DNA of 64,000 nt, from positions 1,237,501 through 1,301,500 of the forward strand of contig CANJKZ010000410.1 of assembly GCA_947471745.1 (NCBI GenBank), given 5' to 3'. This DNA comes from Closterium sp. Naga37s-1. Lineage: Eukaryota; Streptophyta; Zygnematophyceae; Desmidiales; Closteriaceae. Under the pieces are notes generated by a model. It saw only the letters and a program-made list of their open reading frames with translations. It had not been told where the DNA came from and searched no databases. Below, in pieces: positions 29,157 to 39,963 of this stretch (the stretch's first letter is position 1; every line of letters starts with the position of its first letter). Made by a program: the position numbers and the translations under genes.

Positions 29157-32100
29157 GAGCGGGGTGCAAGAGGCGGACGCGCAGCAGCGGATCGAATACT
29201 CCGTTACGCTCCTGAGGGGCCCGGCCTTGGAGTGGTGGCGCCAACTCACGCAAAATGTTGTAAGAAGGGCTCATTTGGACGGGCATCAACAGGGCGAGAG
29301 GCATGCAGCTGCAACTTCGAGCTTAGGGGGTTTAGCTTTGGGTGTTACCACGGTTCCGACGACATGGGAAAGATTTGAAGCGGCGCTGAAAAGTAGGTTC
29401 GACTTGGTGAACGACTCCGAAGCTACTAGGAAGCGTCTGCGTCATTTCTGACAGATATGAAACATCAAGGAGTACACACGACGGTTCTTGAGCATCTGCA
29501 ACGAAATAGACGACATCACGGAAGCAGAGATGCGCGATCGCTACCTCGAAGGGTTGAAGCCGGACATAGCGGAAGTTATAGTGATTTATGGGTTGTCCAC
29601 CTTCGAGTCAGTTGTCGCAGCCGCAGAACGCGTTGACGTAGTACGAAGCCGACTTGGTCGTGACGATCGCGACAGGGGGATACAACAGACCGATCAACGA
29701 CGCTCGATCGAGGGACAGACCGTCGCCCATGGAGATTGGTGCAGTTAACAGTGACGGCTCACAGAAAACGGGATTTAGAGGGAACTGTCACTACTGCAAA
29801 AAGCCGGGACACATGAATTGGGACTGCCCACAGCTTAAGGAGCGGCAGCAGGGAAACGGAAACCGCCAGTAGATAGCGGGTCGCTAGCTGGTGTGGACGC
29901 TCCCGAACCCGCCGCGTCTACCAACGCAGAGGAGACGGTCTTAGAGTAGTCATCTACGCCGACCGAGGTAGACACTGTTGATCACCCACTCGTGCTTCTA
30001 GGGAAGCTTCGTGGAGTTCTGGCTAAGATTCTCGTAGATAGCGGAGCTAGCCACTCGTTTGTTTCATCTTCGCTAGTTAGTCGTCTCCATCTCGAAGCAG
30101 ATTCGGCAGTCAACTTCAAGGACGCGCGTATGGTAGATGGGACGCCTCTCCACATAGGACCAGTCATTCGCAAGTTGCGCGTAGTGCTAGGACCGATTAC
30201 AGATAGGCGTGATTTTGACTGTGCAACGCTGGACGGTTATGACTTCATCTTCGGTAGGGATTGGCTACGGACGGTTCGTACTCAGTTCGATTGGGCTCAG
30301 GGAAGCTGCAGCGTCAAGGTAGATGGCGAGTTCCAGAAGCTGCCACAGTGGAGTGATGGGGCCACATCCTCCACAGCCATCATCAATGCTGTTCGTGTGC
30401 GGCAGCTGGTGAAGCGTGCGGTACGGATCTTCGCGGTTTTCCTTGAGGAGGTGGAAGCTGAGGAGGGGAAAGGAGGGAGTGCAGCAGTTGGTGAGAAGGC
30501 GACTCTTCCTACTGAGGTGAGTGCACAGTTAGCAGAGTGCATGGACCACTGCTCGCTTCGTTTCCTCAAATTGCAGCCGCAGCTGAGTCGTCGCCAGGCT
30601 AGATGGATGGAGTTCATGGAGGGGAATTTTCACTACAGGATAGAAGCCAGGCATGCGCAACCCAGCAGATCTGCTCAGTCGCCCTAATTGCCAGCTCGCT
30701 AGTCTCACAGTCACTGCCGGCCATCGACTTCTCACAGCACTCTTCGAGCACGGTTACATAGTAGATCCCGACTTCACACCACAGCCGCCCGCAGGAGCAG
30801 AGGTGCAGGGTAGTATCTACATACGGAAGGGTACCACACGGATTTGGGTTCCAGCCTACCGCCCTCTTCGACATCTCCTTCTCTCAGAGGAGCACGACGT
30901 AGTTAGTGCAGGTCACTTCGGAGCAGATAAGACGGCTAAGACGCTTAGTCGCACGTACTACTGGTCAGGGCTTGCAACAGACGTAGAGGATTACATTCGC
31001 TCGTGTGACACGTGTCAGTGTACAAAGTCCTCTCGCCAACGCAAGGCAGGGCTTTTGCAGCCGATTCCACCGCCCGACCGCCCTTGGCAGGTAGTTACCA
31101 TGGATTTCATCATGGCTTTACCGCGTACAGTTAGGGGTCACAACGCCATCTTCGTGGTAGTGGATAAGTTCTCTCGAGCAGCGCACTTCATCCCCGCGCA
31201 CGGCAAGGTCACAGCTGAGGAAGCCGCGACGCTGTTCGTAGTTAACGTAGTCCGATTGCACGGGGTTCCAGATTCCATGATCTCGTTCTGCGACCCTCGT
31301 TTCACTCCAAAGTTCTGGAAGCAGCTTTTTGCACTCTTTGGGACTCGCTTAGCCATGTCGTCTGCATACCATCCAGAGACAGATGGACAGACTGAGCGTG
31401 TGAACCAGACCTTAGAGCAGATTCTTCGCAGCATCACGATGCACGACGTAGCCGCATGGGACATGAAGCTGAGCATGGCCAAGTTCGCCTACAACAACAC
31501 GCACCACTTGTCCACAGGCATGTCACCGTTCTTCGCACTGTACGGTCAGCACCCCAACGTCCCCACTCGTGTCGATCTCACACCCACAGTCCCTCGTGCG
31601 GATAACTTCCACCAACATCTCACATTCATCCATGATCACGTGAGGAAGCACCTTGAGCTCGCAAATGCACGCATGGCACGCACCACCAACCGCAGTCGTC
31701 GTGAGGTGTCGTTCGCAGTCGGCGACCGCGTTCTCTTGGATATCCGCAACCTCCGGCTGCCACAGGACAGCAAGCTTCGTCCACGTTTCATTGGTCCATT
31801 CGCCATTGAGCGCGCACTTGGTCCAGTCGCATACCGCCTCCGCCTTCCCGCTCATTTCCGCATGCACCCGTCATTCCACGTGTCGCTTCTTCGTCCTTAC
31901 ACCGATCCCAACGCCACCTTCTCGGGCCGTGATCGCACTCCACTGCCGGTAGCTGTTGACACCGACGAGCCCGACTACCAGATCCAGCGCATCCTCAGGC
32001 ACCGTCGCCGTCTCCAGAGGGGTGTCTCTTTCATTGAGTTCTTCGTTCGTTGGTGTGGTTACGATGCAGCCGACGACAGCTGGGTTCCTTCGTCCTCGCT

Positions 32101-32563
32101 GTCTCCCGACAACGCTTGCCTTCAAGCGTACCTTCAGTCTGCAGGCACCGCGGACGTTGCCTCCTTGGGAGGGGGGTAGTGTTACATGGTACTTTACTGT
32201 TCAAGGGTATTTTACCCTAAACAGGCCCCCAACCTCATCCCAACCTTATCTTCATCCAACTCATCCTAGATTGTCAAGATTTCCTAGTGCCACGTGGCAC
32301 TCTAGCTTTCTTGCCTTCTACTTTCTAGTCCCACGAAGTACTTTCCAACAATCGCTCTTGCATGCTACTTAAACCTTGCTTGTAATCCCTCATATCAACC
32401 AATTCTCATTCTTCAATTACTTCGTAACTTCTTCGCCTATTTCGCCAATAGTTCTTTCGCCTATTTCGCCAATATTTTTTTCGCCAAAGTCTTCCGCCGC
32501 GTTTCGTCCTCGACTTAGTCGACCCCGCTAATCTTTAGCGGATTTAGGCCAAGGGGCCTAACA

Positions 32564-32886
32564 ACGGTGTCCCCCTGCACTTGTGATTTATATGTCTATA
32601 TATATGTGTAAGAAGGGATACTTATGACATACTGGAGCAGAATAATTGGCAAATTCATGCTAAAACCCACATTAACTTTCATTAACGAGAAATGCGCTAC
32701 GTTGTATCAATTTTATCAGAGATGTTAAGTTCAAACTTATACATACAGTCATTGATGCTTACTATTATGAGTTGTAGAAGAGAGTGCGCGGAATAACGAA
32801 TAACGAGACTGTGACGGAATGAACTTACAATACAACGTGCAATTATAGTGGCTACCCTAGCTAGGAGGGAACCTCGGGGACCAAGG
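32564..32886. other. AT-rich stretch, no gene seen
   Basis: Flank between the Gypsy right LTR and a Copia 5' LTR. Nothing recognised. Confidence 0.6.
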
Positions 32887-35800
32887 TGTCAAACTCATAT
32901 GCTATAGTCTGTGTAGGCTGTAGTGGGGTAGACAATATGGGGTACAACACTTTTAGTTTTTCCTACTTGTACCCACCTGTTTGCTAGTTCATTCATTCCT
33001 CATTTCTTCACATGGTATAGAGCAGGTTCCCTGGTGGGAACGCTTCTTAGGGCCCACCACTGAAATCGATTTTTTTTTTCCTGACCGGAGCGCGAGTCGC
33101 CCCTGCCCGAGGTGCGCCCTGTGGGCCGCCCTCTCGTCGCGTCCCCTGCCCTTAGCGGCCTGTCGCGCCCTCCTAGAGGCCCCTCTAACGGCCCCTCGCG
33201 CCACCCTTAGCGGCCCCGTCGCCACCCCTAACGGCCCCGTCGCCACCCTATACGGCCCCGTCGCCGTCCTTTGCGGCCCCGTCGCCGCCCTTCTAGGCCC
33301 CTCGCGGCCCCTTCGCGGCCCCGTCGCCGCCCCTAGCAGCCCCGTCGCCACCCTTCGAGGCCCCTCGCGGCCCCTTTGCGGCCCCGTCGCCGCCCCTAGC
33401 GGCCCCGTCGCCGCCCCTATCGGCCCCGTCGCCGCCTTTCGCGGCCCCGTCGCCGCCCTTCGCGGCCCCGTCGCCGCCCCTAGCGGCCCCGTCGCCGCCC
33501 CTCGCGGCCCCGTCGCCGCCCTTCGCGGCCCCGTCGCCACCTCTAGCGGCCCCGTCGCCGCCCTTCGCGGCCCCGTCGCCGCCTCTAGCGGCCCCGTCGC
33601 CGCCCTTCACGGCCCCTCGCGGCCTCTTCTCGGCCCCGTCGCCGCCCTTCGTGGCCCCGTCGCCACCCTTCCCGGCCCCTCCTCGGCTCCTCCGCCACCA
33701 GCAGCAGCCGCCGCCAGCAGCAGCAGCCACCAGCAGCAGCCGACAGCGGCAGAAGCCACCGACACCAGCGGTGGCCACCACCAGCAGCACCCGTCGCCGC
33801 CGACCGCAGAAGCTGCCGCCGCGGTCGCGGCTCTGTCCCTGCCGGCGCGCCTCGGCCCTGCCCCACCGCTTGCCGCCCCCTACCTACCAGCCCTGGTGAG
33901 AGCACAACCGAGCCACGCCTGCTACTGCTGCCCCTAGCCTGCTGCCACTGCTGTCATGGCTACCCCTAGTGTTCTAGTCTTTGATGCTGAGGGTCGGGCT
34001 GTTGACTTTGAGGTCTGGGTCGATGATCTACAGCTTTTCCTACAGTGCGATAGGAAGGACGGTCTCTCCCTGTTCGATCTCACGTCTGGCGCCTCTACTG
34101 CCCCTGCTGCCGATGCTGACAGCACTGTTCGCTCACAGTGGGCCACACGCGATGCTGCTGCCCGTCTTGCTGTGCGTAGTCACTTGCCGTCCACTGAGCG
34201 CGCGCACTTTAGTCAGTACAAGAGTGCTAAGAAACCTTGTACGATGCTGTAGTTGCACGCTACTCTTCCCCTGCCACTGCTGCCCTTAGCCGCCTTATGC
34301 TGCCGTACCTGTTTCCTGACCTCGCCGCCTTTCCCACTGTCGCTGACCTCGTTACGCACCTTCGCACTAGTGACACCCGCTACCGCGCTGCGCTTCCTGC
34401 TGAGTTCTGCGCCAAGAACCCCCCCCCCATGTACATCACCCTCTACTACATAGTCACCCGGCTCCCTGACTCCCTTCGCTCGGTCAGGGACCACTTCCTC
34501 TCTGTTTGCCCCACCACACTCACCGTTGACCTCCTCGAGGAGCGCCTCCTGGCAGCTGAGAAGAGTATAGTCGCTGTAGGAGCCTCTCGAGGTGACCCTC
34601 GTTCCCCCGTCTTTGAGGGGTGCTCCCCCTCCCCCCTTTTGCCCTCTGTTGCCTCTGCTGCTGCCGTCGACTTCGTTGGCACCGAGTCGGTCGGCGCTGC
34701 ATCTGCCCCTAGCGGGCGACGCCGCACCGGCAAGGGCAAGGGGGGCAAGGGCGCTGGAGGGGCTGGCGGGGGCAGTGGAGGTGGCGGTGGAGGAGGCGGA
34801 GGGAGTGGGGGTGGTGGTGGGAGTGGTGGCGGGGGTGGGGGCTTCGGTGGCGGCGGTGGCGGCGGAGGCGGCGGCGGCGGCGGTGGGAGCGGAGGAGGAG
34901 GCGGTGGCGGTGGTGGCGGAGGTGGCGGCGGAGGAGGTGGAGCTAGTCGGGGTGGCTCTGCGCAGCGGGGCGGCTTTGGTGGTGGTCAGCGCCAGCAGCA
35001 ACAGCGCACTCGTGAGACCCCGCCCCCCTAGCAGCTTCGTGAGTGGTACGCTTCGCGTCAGCTGGGTGGGGGTACTGGTCCCTGTACCTACGTCCTGCAT
35101 ACCGGCGACCGTACGGGTGAGCAGTGCGGGGGCCCGCACCCCACCCAGCGCTGCTTCGGCCGCCTGACGGACGCCTGGCGTCACCAGTTCCCTGACGCCA
35201 CTGAGATCCCTCGCTGGGGAGAGCTGCAGAGGTCGGGGGTTGCTATCTTTGATCTTGATTATGATGCTATTCTTGCTGCCATGTATGTTGTGTCTACTAG
35301 TGATGAGGGTGACTGTTACCTGTGTGTTCCGCCTGACCCGGGCATTGAGGCTGCTGCTCTAGGTGCTGGTGAGGCTGCTGTTCTAGGTGCTAGTGCGTCT
35401 GCTGCCCCAGGTGCTGGTTAGTCTGCTCTCTCAGGTACCACGTCGGCTCAGGCCTTACACACCTTCACCCTTGACTCGGGTGCTTCCCGCTCCTTCTTTC
35501 GAGACCGCACCACGCTTACGCCGCTTAGTCGGCCGGTTGCGGTCTCCCTGGCGGACCCCTCTGGGGGTCCTGTCCTTGCCCACTTAATCACTGTCTTACC
35601 GTGTCCGGCAGCCCCCTCTGGCACCCTGTCAGGTCTCTACCTCCCCTCGTTCTCTACGAACTTGGTGAGTGGTGCTGATCTACAGGATGGGGGGGTTGAC
35701 CAGTTCACTCCTGCGAGTCAGCGGGTGACTCACTGCACGTGTGCTCGGACGGGCCGACACTTGGCCACGTTTACCCGTCAGCCGGGGTCGAGCCTGTAGA

Positions 35801-37769
35801 CACTGACTACTGAGTCTCCTCTAGTTGCTGCGTCTGGTCAGGTAGCTGCGTCGAGTCAGGTATTTGCTGCAGCGTCCAGGTCTGGTCCTGAGTCTGCTCC
35901 CTGCTCGTGTCGTCTCCAGTCCCACCAGACTCTCCTCTGGCACCACCGCCTTGGTCACCCCTCCCTGCCTCGTCTCCGAGGCATGGCCTCCCGTGTCCTT
36001 GTCTCTGATCTCCCCCGGTCCCTCCCTCCCCTCCCTCCGAGGCCTGCCCCTACCTGCGTTCCCTGCGTCGAGGGGAGGCAGCGCGCCGCCCCTCACTCCT
36101 CCAAGTTTCCTCCGATAGAGGCTCCGCTGCAGACTCTTCACATGGACGTGTGGGGCCCCGCCCGCGTCCGTGGCCAGGGTCACGAGCGTTACTTCCTGTT
36201 GGTGATTGACGACTACTCGCGTTACACCACGGTGTTCCCCTTGCGCAGCAAGGGTGACGTCACTGAGGTGTTGATCGACTGGATCCGCGCGGCTCGTCTC
36301 CAGCTCAGAGAGAGTTTCGGCTCGGACTTTCCTGTTCTGCGTCTGCACTCTGACAGAGGCGGGGAGTTTTCCTCTGCCCTTCTGGGAGCCTTCTATCGTG
36401 CACAGGGCATCCGCCAGACCTTCACGCTTCCGGCTGCTCCACAGCAAAATGGGATTGCTGAGCGTCGCATTGGCATGGTCATGGACGTCGCTCGTACGTC
36501 CATGATCCATGCGGCTGCTCCCCATTTTCTGTGGCCGTTTGCGGTTCGGTACGCAGCGCATCAGATCAACCTTCAGCCCCGGGTCTCCTTGCCGGAAACC
36601 TCCTCCACCTTGCGGTGGACGGGGAAGGTTGGCGATGCGTCTGCGTTTCGTGTCTGGGGATCTCGGGCGTTTGTCCGCGACTTGTCTGCGGACAAGCTGT
36701 CCCCCCGTGCGGTTCCCTGCGTCTTCCTTGGCTTCCCCCCTGACGCGTCTGGTTGGCAGTTTTACCACCCCACCTCGCGCCGTGTTCTGTCCTCCTAGGA
36801 CGTCACGTTTGACGAGTCGGTTCCTTACTACCGTCTCTTCCCCTACCGCACTGCACCCCTCCCCCCGCCGCCGCTCTTCCTTGCGCCAGGTCCCCCCCCG
36901 GTAGACCCCCTCCCCCCTCAGGGTCCTGCCCCGTCAGGTGTGTCCCAGGTAGACGCAGTCGAGCCTGTCGAGGTAGCTGTTGACTCTGGTGCTGCTAGAG
37001 GTGCTGAGCCTGGGGGTGCTGAGTCTGGGGATGCTGAGCCTGGGGGTGCTGAGTCTGGGGGTGCTGGGCCTGGGGGTGCGGAGCCTGGGGGTGCTGAGCT
37101 TGGGGGTGCGGAGCCTGGGGGTACAGAGCCTGGGGGTGGTGAGCCTGGGGGTGCGGAGCCTGGGGGTGCTAGGTCTGCTCGTGTGGCCTCTTGCGGTGCT
37201 GGGTTTGGGGCCCCTTCGGGTGCTTCGTCGAGGCGGGAGCTACCCTCTCCACAGGAGCTGCGCGAGTGGTTTGCCCGGCGCTGGAGCCGTGCTGCTGGAG
37301 CTGGAGGTGCTGCTGTTCCTGCTGACCCTGGGGTCGGCACTGGAGTTACTGGAGCCACTGGTCCTGGAGGTGCTCGTACTGGCGGTACTGGAGCTGCTGG
37401 GCCTGGGGGTGCTGCTGACGGTCCTGCTGGAGTTGGTGCTGCTGGAGCTGGAGCTGCTGGAGCTGGAACTGCTGGGGGTGTTGGCGCTGGAGGTGCTGCT
37501 GGCGCTGGTGCGTCTGAGGGTGCTGGAGTTGGCGCTGTTGGAGCTGGAGGTGCTGCTGGCGCTGGTGCTACCGCTGGGGGTACTGGTACTGTCCCTGCTG
37601 GTTCTGGAGGCGCTGCGCGGCCGCGGCCGTACTTCGTTCCGCTCCTTGAGCAGGTTCTTGGTCTTCCGCCTTCTACTGGTCCTGCTCCTCCCTTAGAGTG
37701 TCCAACGCTTGTCCAGTCGCAGCCACAGTTACAGCCCGCCTCCCCCCTGCTTGCTCCTTCTCCCAGCTG
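32887..37769 (+). mobile_element. Copia LTR element, 5' portion (split element)
   Basis: 5' LTR 32887-33012 (126 bp) preceded by CAAGG (32882-32886), then primer site TGGTATAGAGCAGG. Leader repeats 33130-33690. Parts: gag from 33957, Gly-rich hinge 34740-34950, protease DSGASRSFF near 35480, pre-integrase and integrase core 35930-36800, GGAEPG-type linker 37000-37180. Same family as the element at 18982-26526. Broken, several breaks. Sequence of the family stops at 37769; the 3' portion is at 57991-60421 on the other strand. Confidence 0.9.
33130..33690. repeat. GGCCCCGTCGCCGCC tandem array in Copia leader
   Basis: About 25 units of GGCCCCGTCGCCGCCCCTAGC and variants between primer site and gag. 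Complementary to the arrays in the minus-strand non-autonomous elements. Confidence 0.9.
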
Positions 37770-39330
37770 CATTCGTCGCAACAGCGTGTACAGTGGCGTG
37801 CTCGATCAGTCCCCGAGGACGATGTCCATAGTAGGACCCCGGTCTCGGACGGCGTAAAATGTCGATTTTCTCGGCGAGCGCGAGAATCTCGTTGAAGTTC
37901 GAGAGCCCGCGTAGCATGATTTCGTGCGACATGTCCGGCTTCAGCCCTCCGACGTAACGGTCCACCCGCTCCACTTCGTGCATGTAGCCGACTTGCTCGC
38001 ATAATGCGAGAAAACCACTCGTATAGTCTTGAACCGATCCGAGCTGCCGCCAAGTGCGCAATCTCTGACGCGCCGAAATAGAAGCCGCGATCGGCTCGAA
38101 GCGCGCCCGAAGCCCTGCGCACCACGCATCCCACGTGCTGTATTGGGTGGTTTCGCAGAATGAACTCCATGTGACAGCTGGACCCGTGGGCCCTTCCTCT
38201 TGCGACGGTGGCTCGTAGGCGCGTGGCGACGTCACGATGACTCGCCACCAGTCCATGGCGGGGCCCCTTAGCAGCGAAACGGCATACCGAATCTTCGCTG
38301 CGTCCGACTCGACGTAATTCGCGTCGAAGAAGACGTTCATCGTGAAGACCCACGATTGAACCGTCGGACCTCCACGCTGGCTCGGGTCGAAACAGGGCGG
38401 GCGTTGCGGCTTGAGTGGCATTGGTGCCATAATGGCCTGTTCGCCACTTGTCGCCGCGAACTCCACGTGCCGACGGGTTTCGCGAGGCTCCCGCGGGCTT
38501 GGTGCGACCCTGTTTCCTCCCATGCCAGGCATCGGCTGGGCGGCGCCATCGCTGGCAGCGCCTGAGCGCTGTCCCACGCTGTTGTTTTGTGTTGGTGTGC
38601 CGGACGAGATGACGATCGGCTCGTCTGATTGTGCAGATGCATTTGTCGATGCATGTGGTGGCGCTGGAGTGTACATCGTTGATTGCTGACGCGCGGAGTC
38701 ACGTTCCGCCGTGAGCGTCGCAATTTCGAGCGCCGAATCTTCGAGTTGGCGCACCAGACGGTCGAGTTGCTCCTGCGTCAATGTGGCGAGCGTGAATTCG
38801 GCCATGGCGGGGGTGTCGGGCGAGCTCAGCGAGAGCCTCGGTCGTGGCCGTGCGTGCTTACGAGAGAGCACTACGAGCGGCGGTGCTGTGTCGCTGAGAG
38901 ACGTCTACCCCCCCCAAAAATTGAGATAGTGGGGAAGTGAAGGTGTGGGTGCGGTCCGAGAGGAGATCGTAGGCGCTGAATACCAAGTGTTACGAGTGCA
39001 ATTGAGTGAACGAACGAGAATTGCACTATCGAAGCAAGAGTACAATGAGCGAAGGCATGAGCGAAGAATATATAGCGAAACTACAGTGGTAACGGTAATG
39101 GACTGTGGTTGTCGCGCGACGGGCGTGGGACTGAGGTTGGGAAAAAGTGTCGAAGCGGAGGCCCGGAGCGCGGGTTACCCGCCGAGCCGTGAGGTCGGGG
39201 TGCGATGTATGAAGGTGGCGGGAGGATTGTCGATGCGAGGGTTGCGAGTGGTAACGGTGCTGACTGTGGTGCTACAGTGATGTACGCGTTGAGCAGGGAT
39301 GCGAAGTAAGGAAAAGGAATTTTCCTTACA
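37770..39330 (-). mobile_element. Gypsy LTR element, 5' portion (split element)
   Basis: On the minus strand: 5' LTR 39330-38988 (TGTAAGG...TAACA, 343 bp), primer site CTTGGTATTCAGCGCC, then a gag frame from about 38871 with the retrotransposon-gag core (CFDPSQRGGPTVQSWVFTMN, LLRGPAMDWWR, YVGGLKPDM). Family sequence stops at 37770. The portion with CCHC knuckle and pol is at 60422-64000 on the plus strand. Confidence 0.85.
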
Positions 39331-39963
39331 CGCTTCCACGAATACTGTATGAGAACATGTCAGCACGTAAATTCGCTGTTACATGAAACAACCTCAAAGC
39401 TGCCGTACACCCTTCTGGTGAGTTCGCGACACTTCCAGTTCTACATCGCGACTCTTCGTGTTCGCGTATTTCGATTGGACTACTGCCCCTGGCCCTTCGC
39501 TTCTCGCAAATTCCAGCATCTTCGCACGTTACCAGCGTTGTTCTCACCTTTCGTCTCCATCTCGTCGTCCAGCTGAGCATGAGCGCCATTTCTCGCCCCT
39601 TCTAGCTCATTCCAGACTCGCCCCACACACGTCAGATACGTGTCTAGAAAAACTGCATGCTCGCCTGCTGAGCAAGGAGTCTACTTGACGCAAGAGCGTG
39701 CGATTCGACTGCTCGAAGCAAGTTCGCTCCGAGCCGCGTGATGAGGTCGCAGCATAAAGCTCGTGCGATGGTAGCCGATTATTCACTCATCGACGATCCG
39801 ATTTACCAATTTTCTGACATCTCTCAGTACCACACTCTACGCTCAGCTCTTCTTGTTCGAATTATCGTTCCTAGCGTTCAACTTTTCACTGATTCTGGAA
39901 GCGTTATTTCTTTTACTGCCCATTTTCTCTCATTCGTTTATATTTTTACGATACTAGGCCGCC
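39331..39963 (+). promoter_or_regulatory. HSP101 upstream region with heat-shock-element-like sites
   Basis: TTC trinucleotides at 39501, 39511 and 39521 are exactly 10 bp apart with GCA between each pair, a one-mismatch version of the alternating TTC/GAA heat-shock element. A perfect core TTCTGGAA lies at 39893-39900, 64 bp before the ATG. The start context is GCCGCCATGA. Heat induction is inference from these sites plus the gene family. Confidence 0.55.

Larger units (their letters stand above)
18293..32563 (+). mobile_element. Gypsy (chromovirus-type) LTR element, broken, host of nested insertions
   Basis: Left LTR 18293-18817 resuming at 28295-28383; right LTR 32181-32563 (TGTTAC...CTAACA). 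A primer-binding site TTGGTATCAAGAGCC follows at 28385 and a purine tract AGGGGGG precedes the right LTR. Parts recognised: gag (28440-29750), CCHC knuckle CHYCKKPGHMNWDC (about 29788-29829), aspartic protease LVDSGASHSF (about 30030), integrase with HHCC and DDE core (30870-31500), chromodomain (31975-32130). Broken, with several breaks; old relative to its inserts. It contains a MITE, a non-autonomous LTR element with a nested Copia, and a TRIM. Confidence 0.9.
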
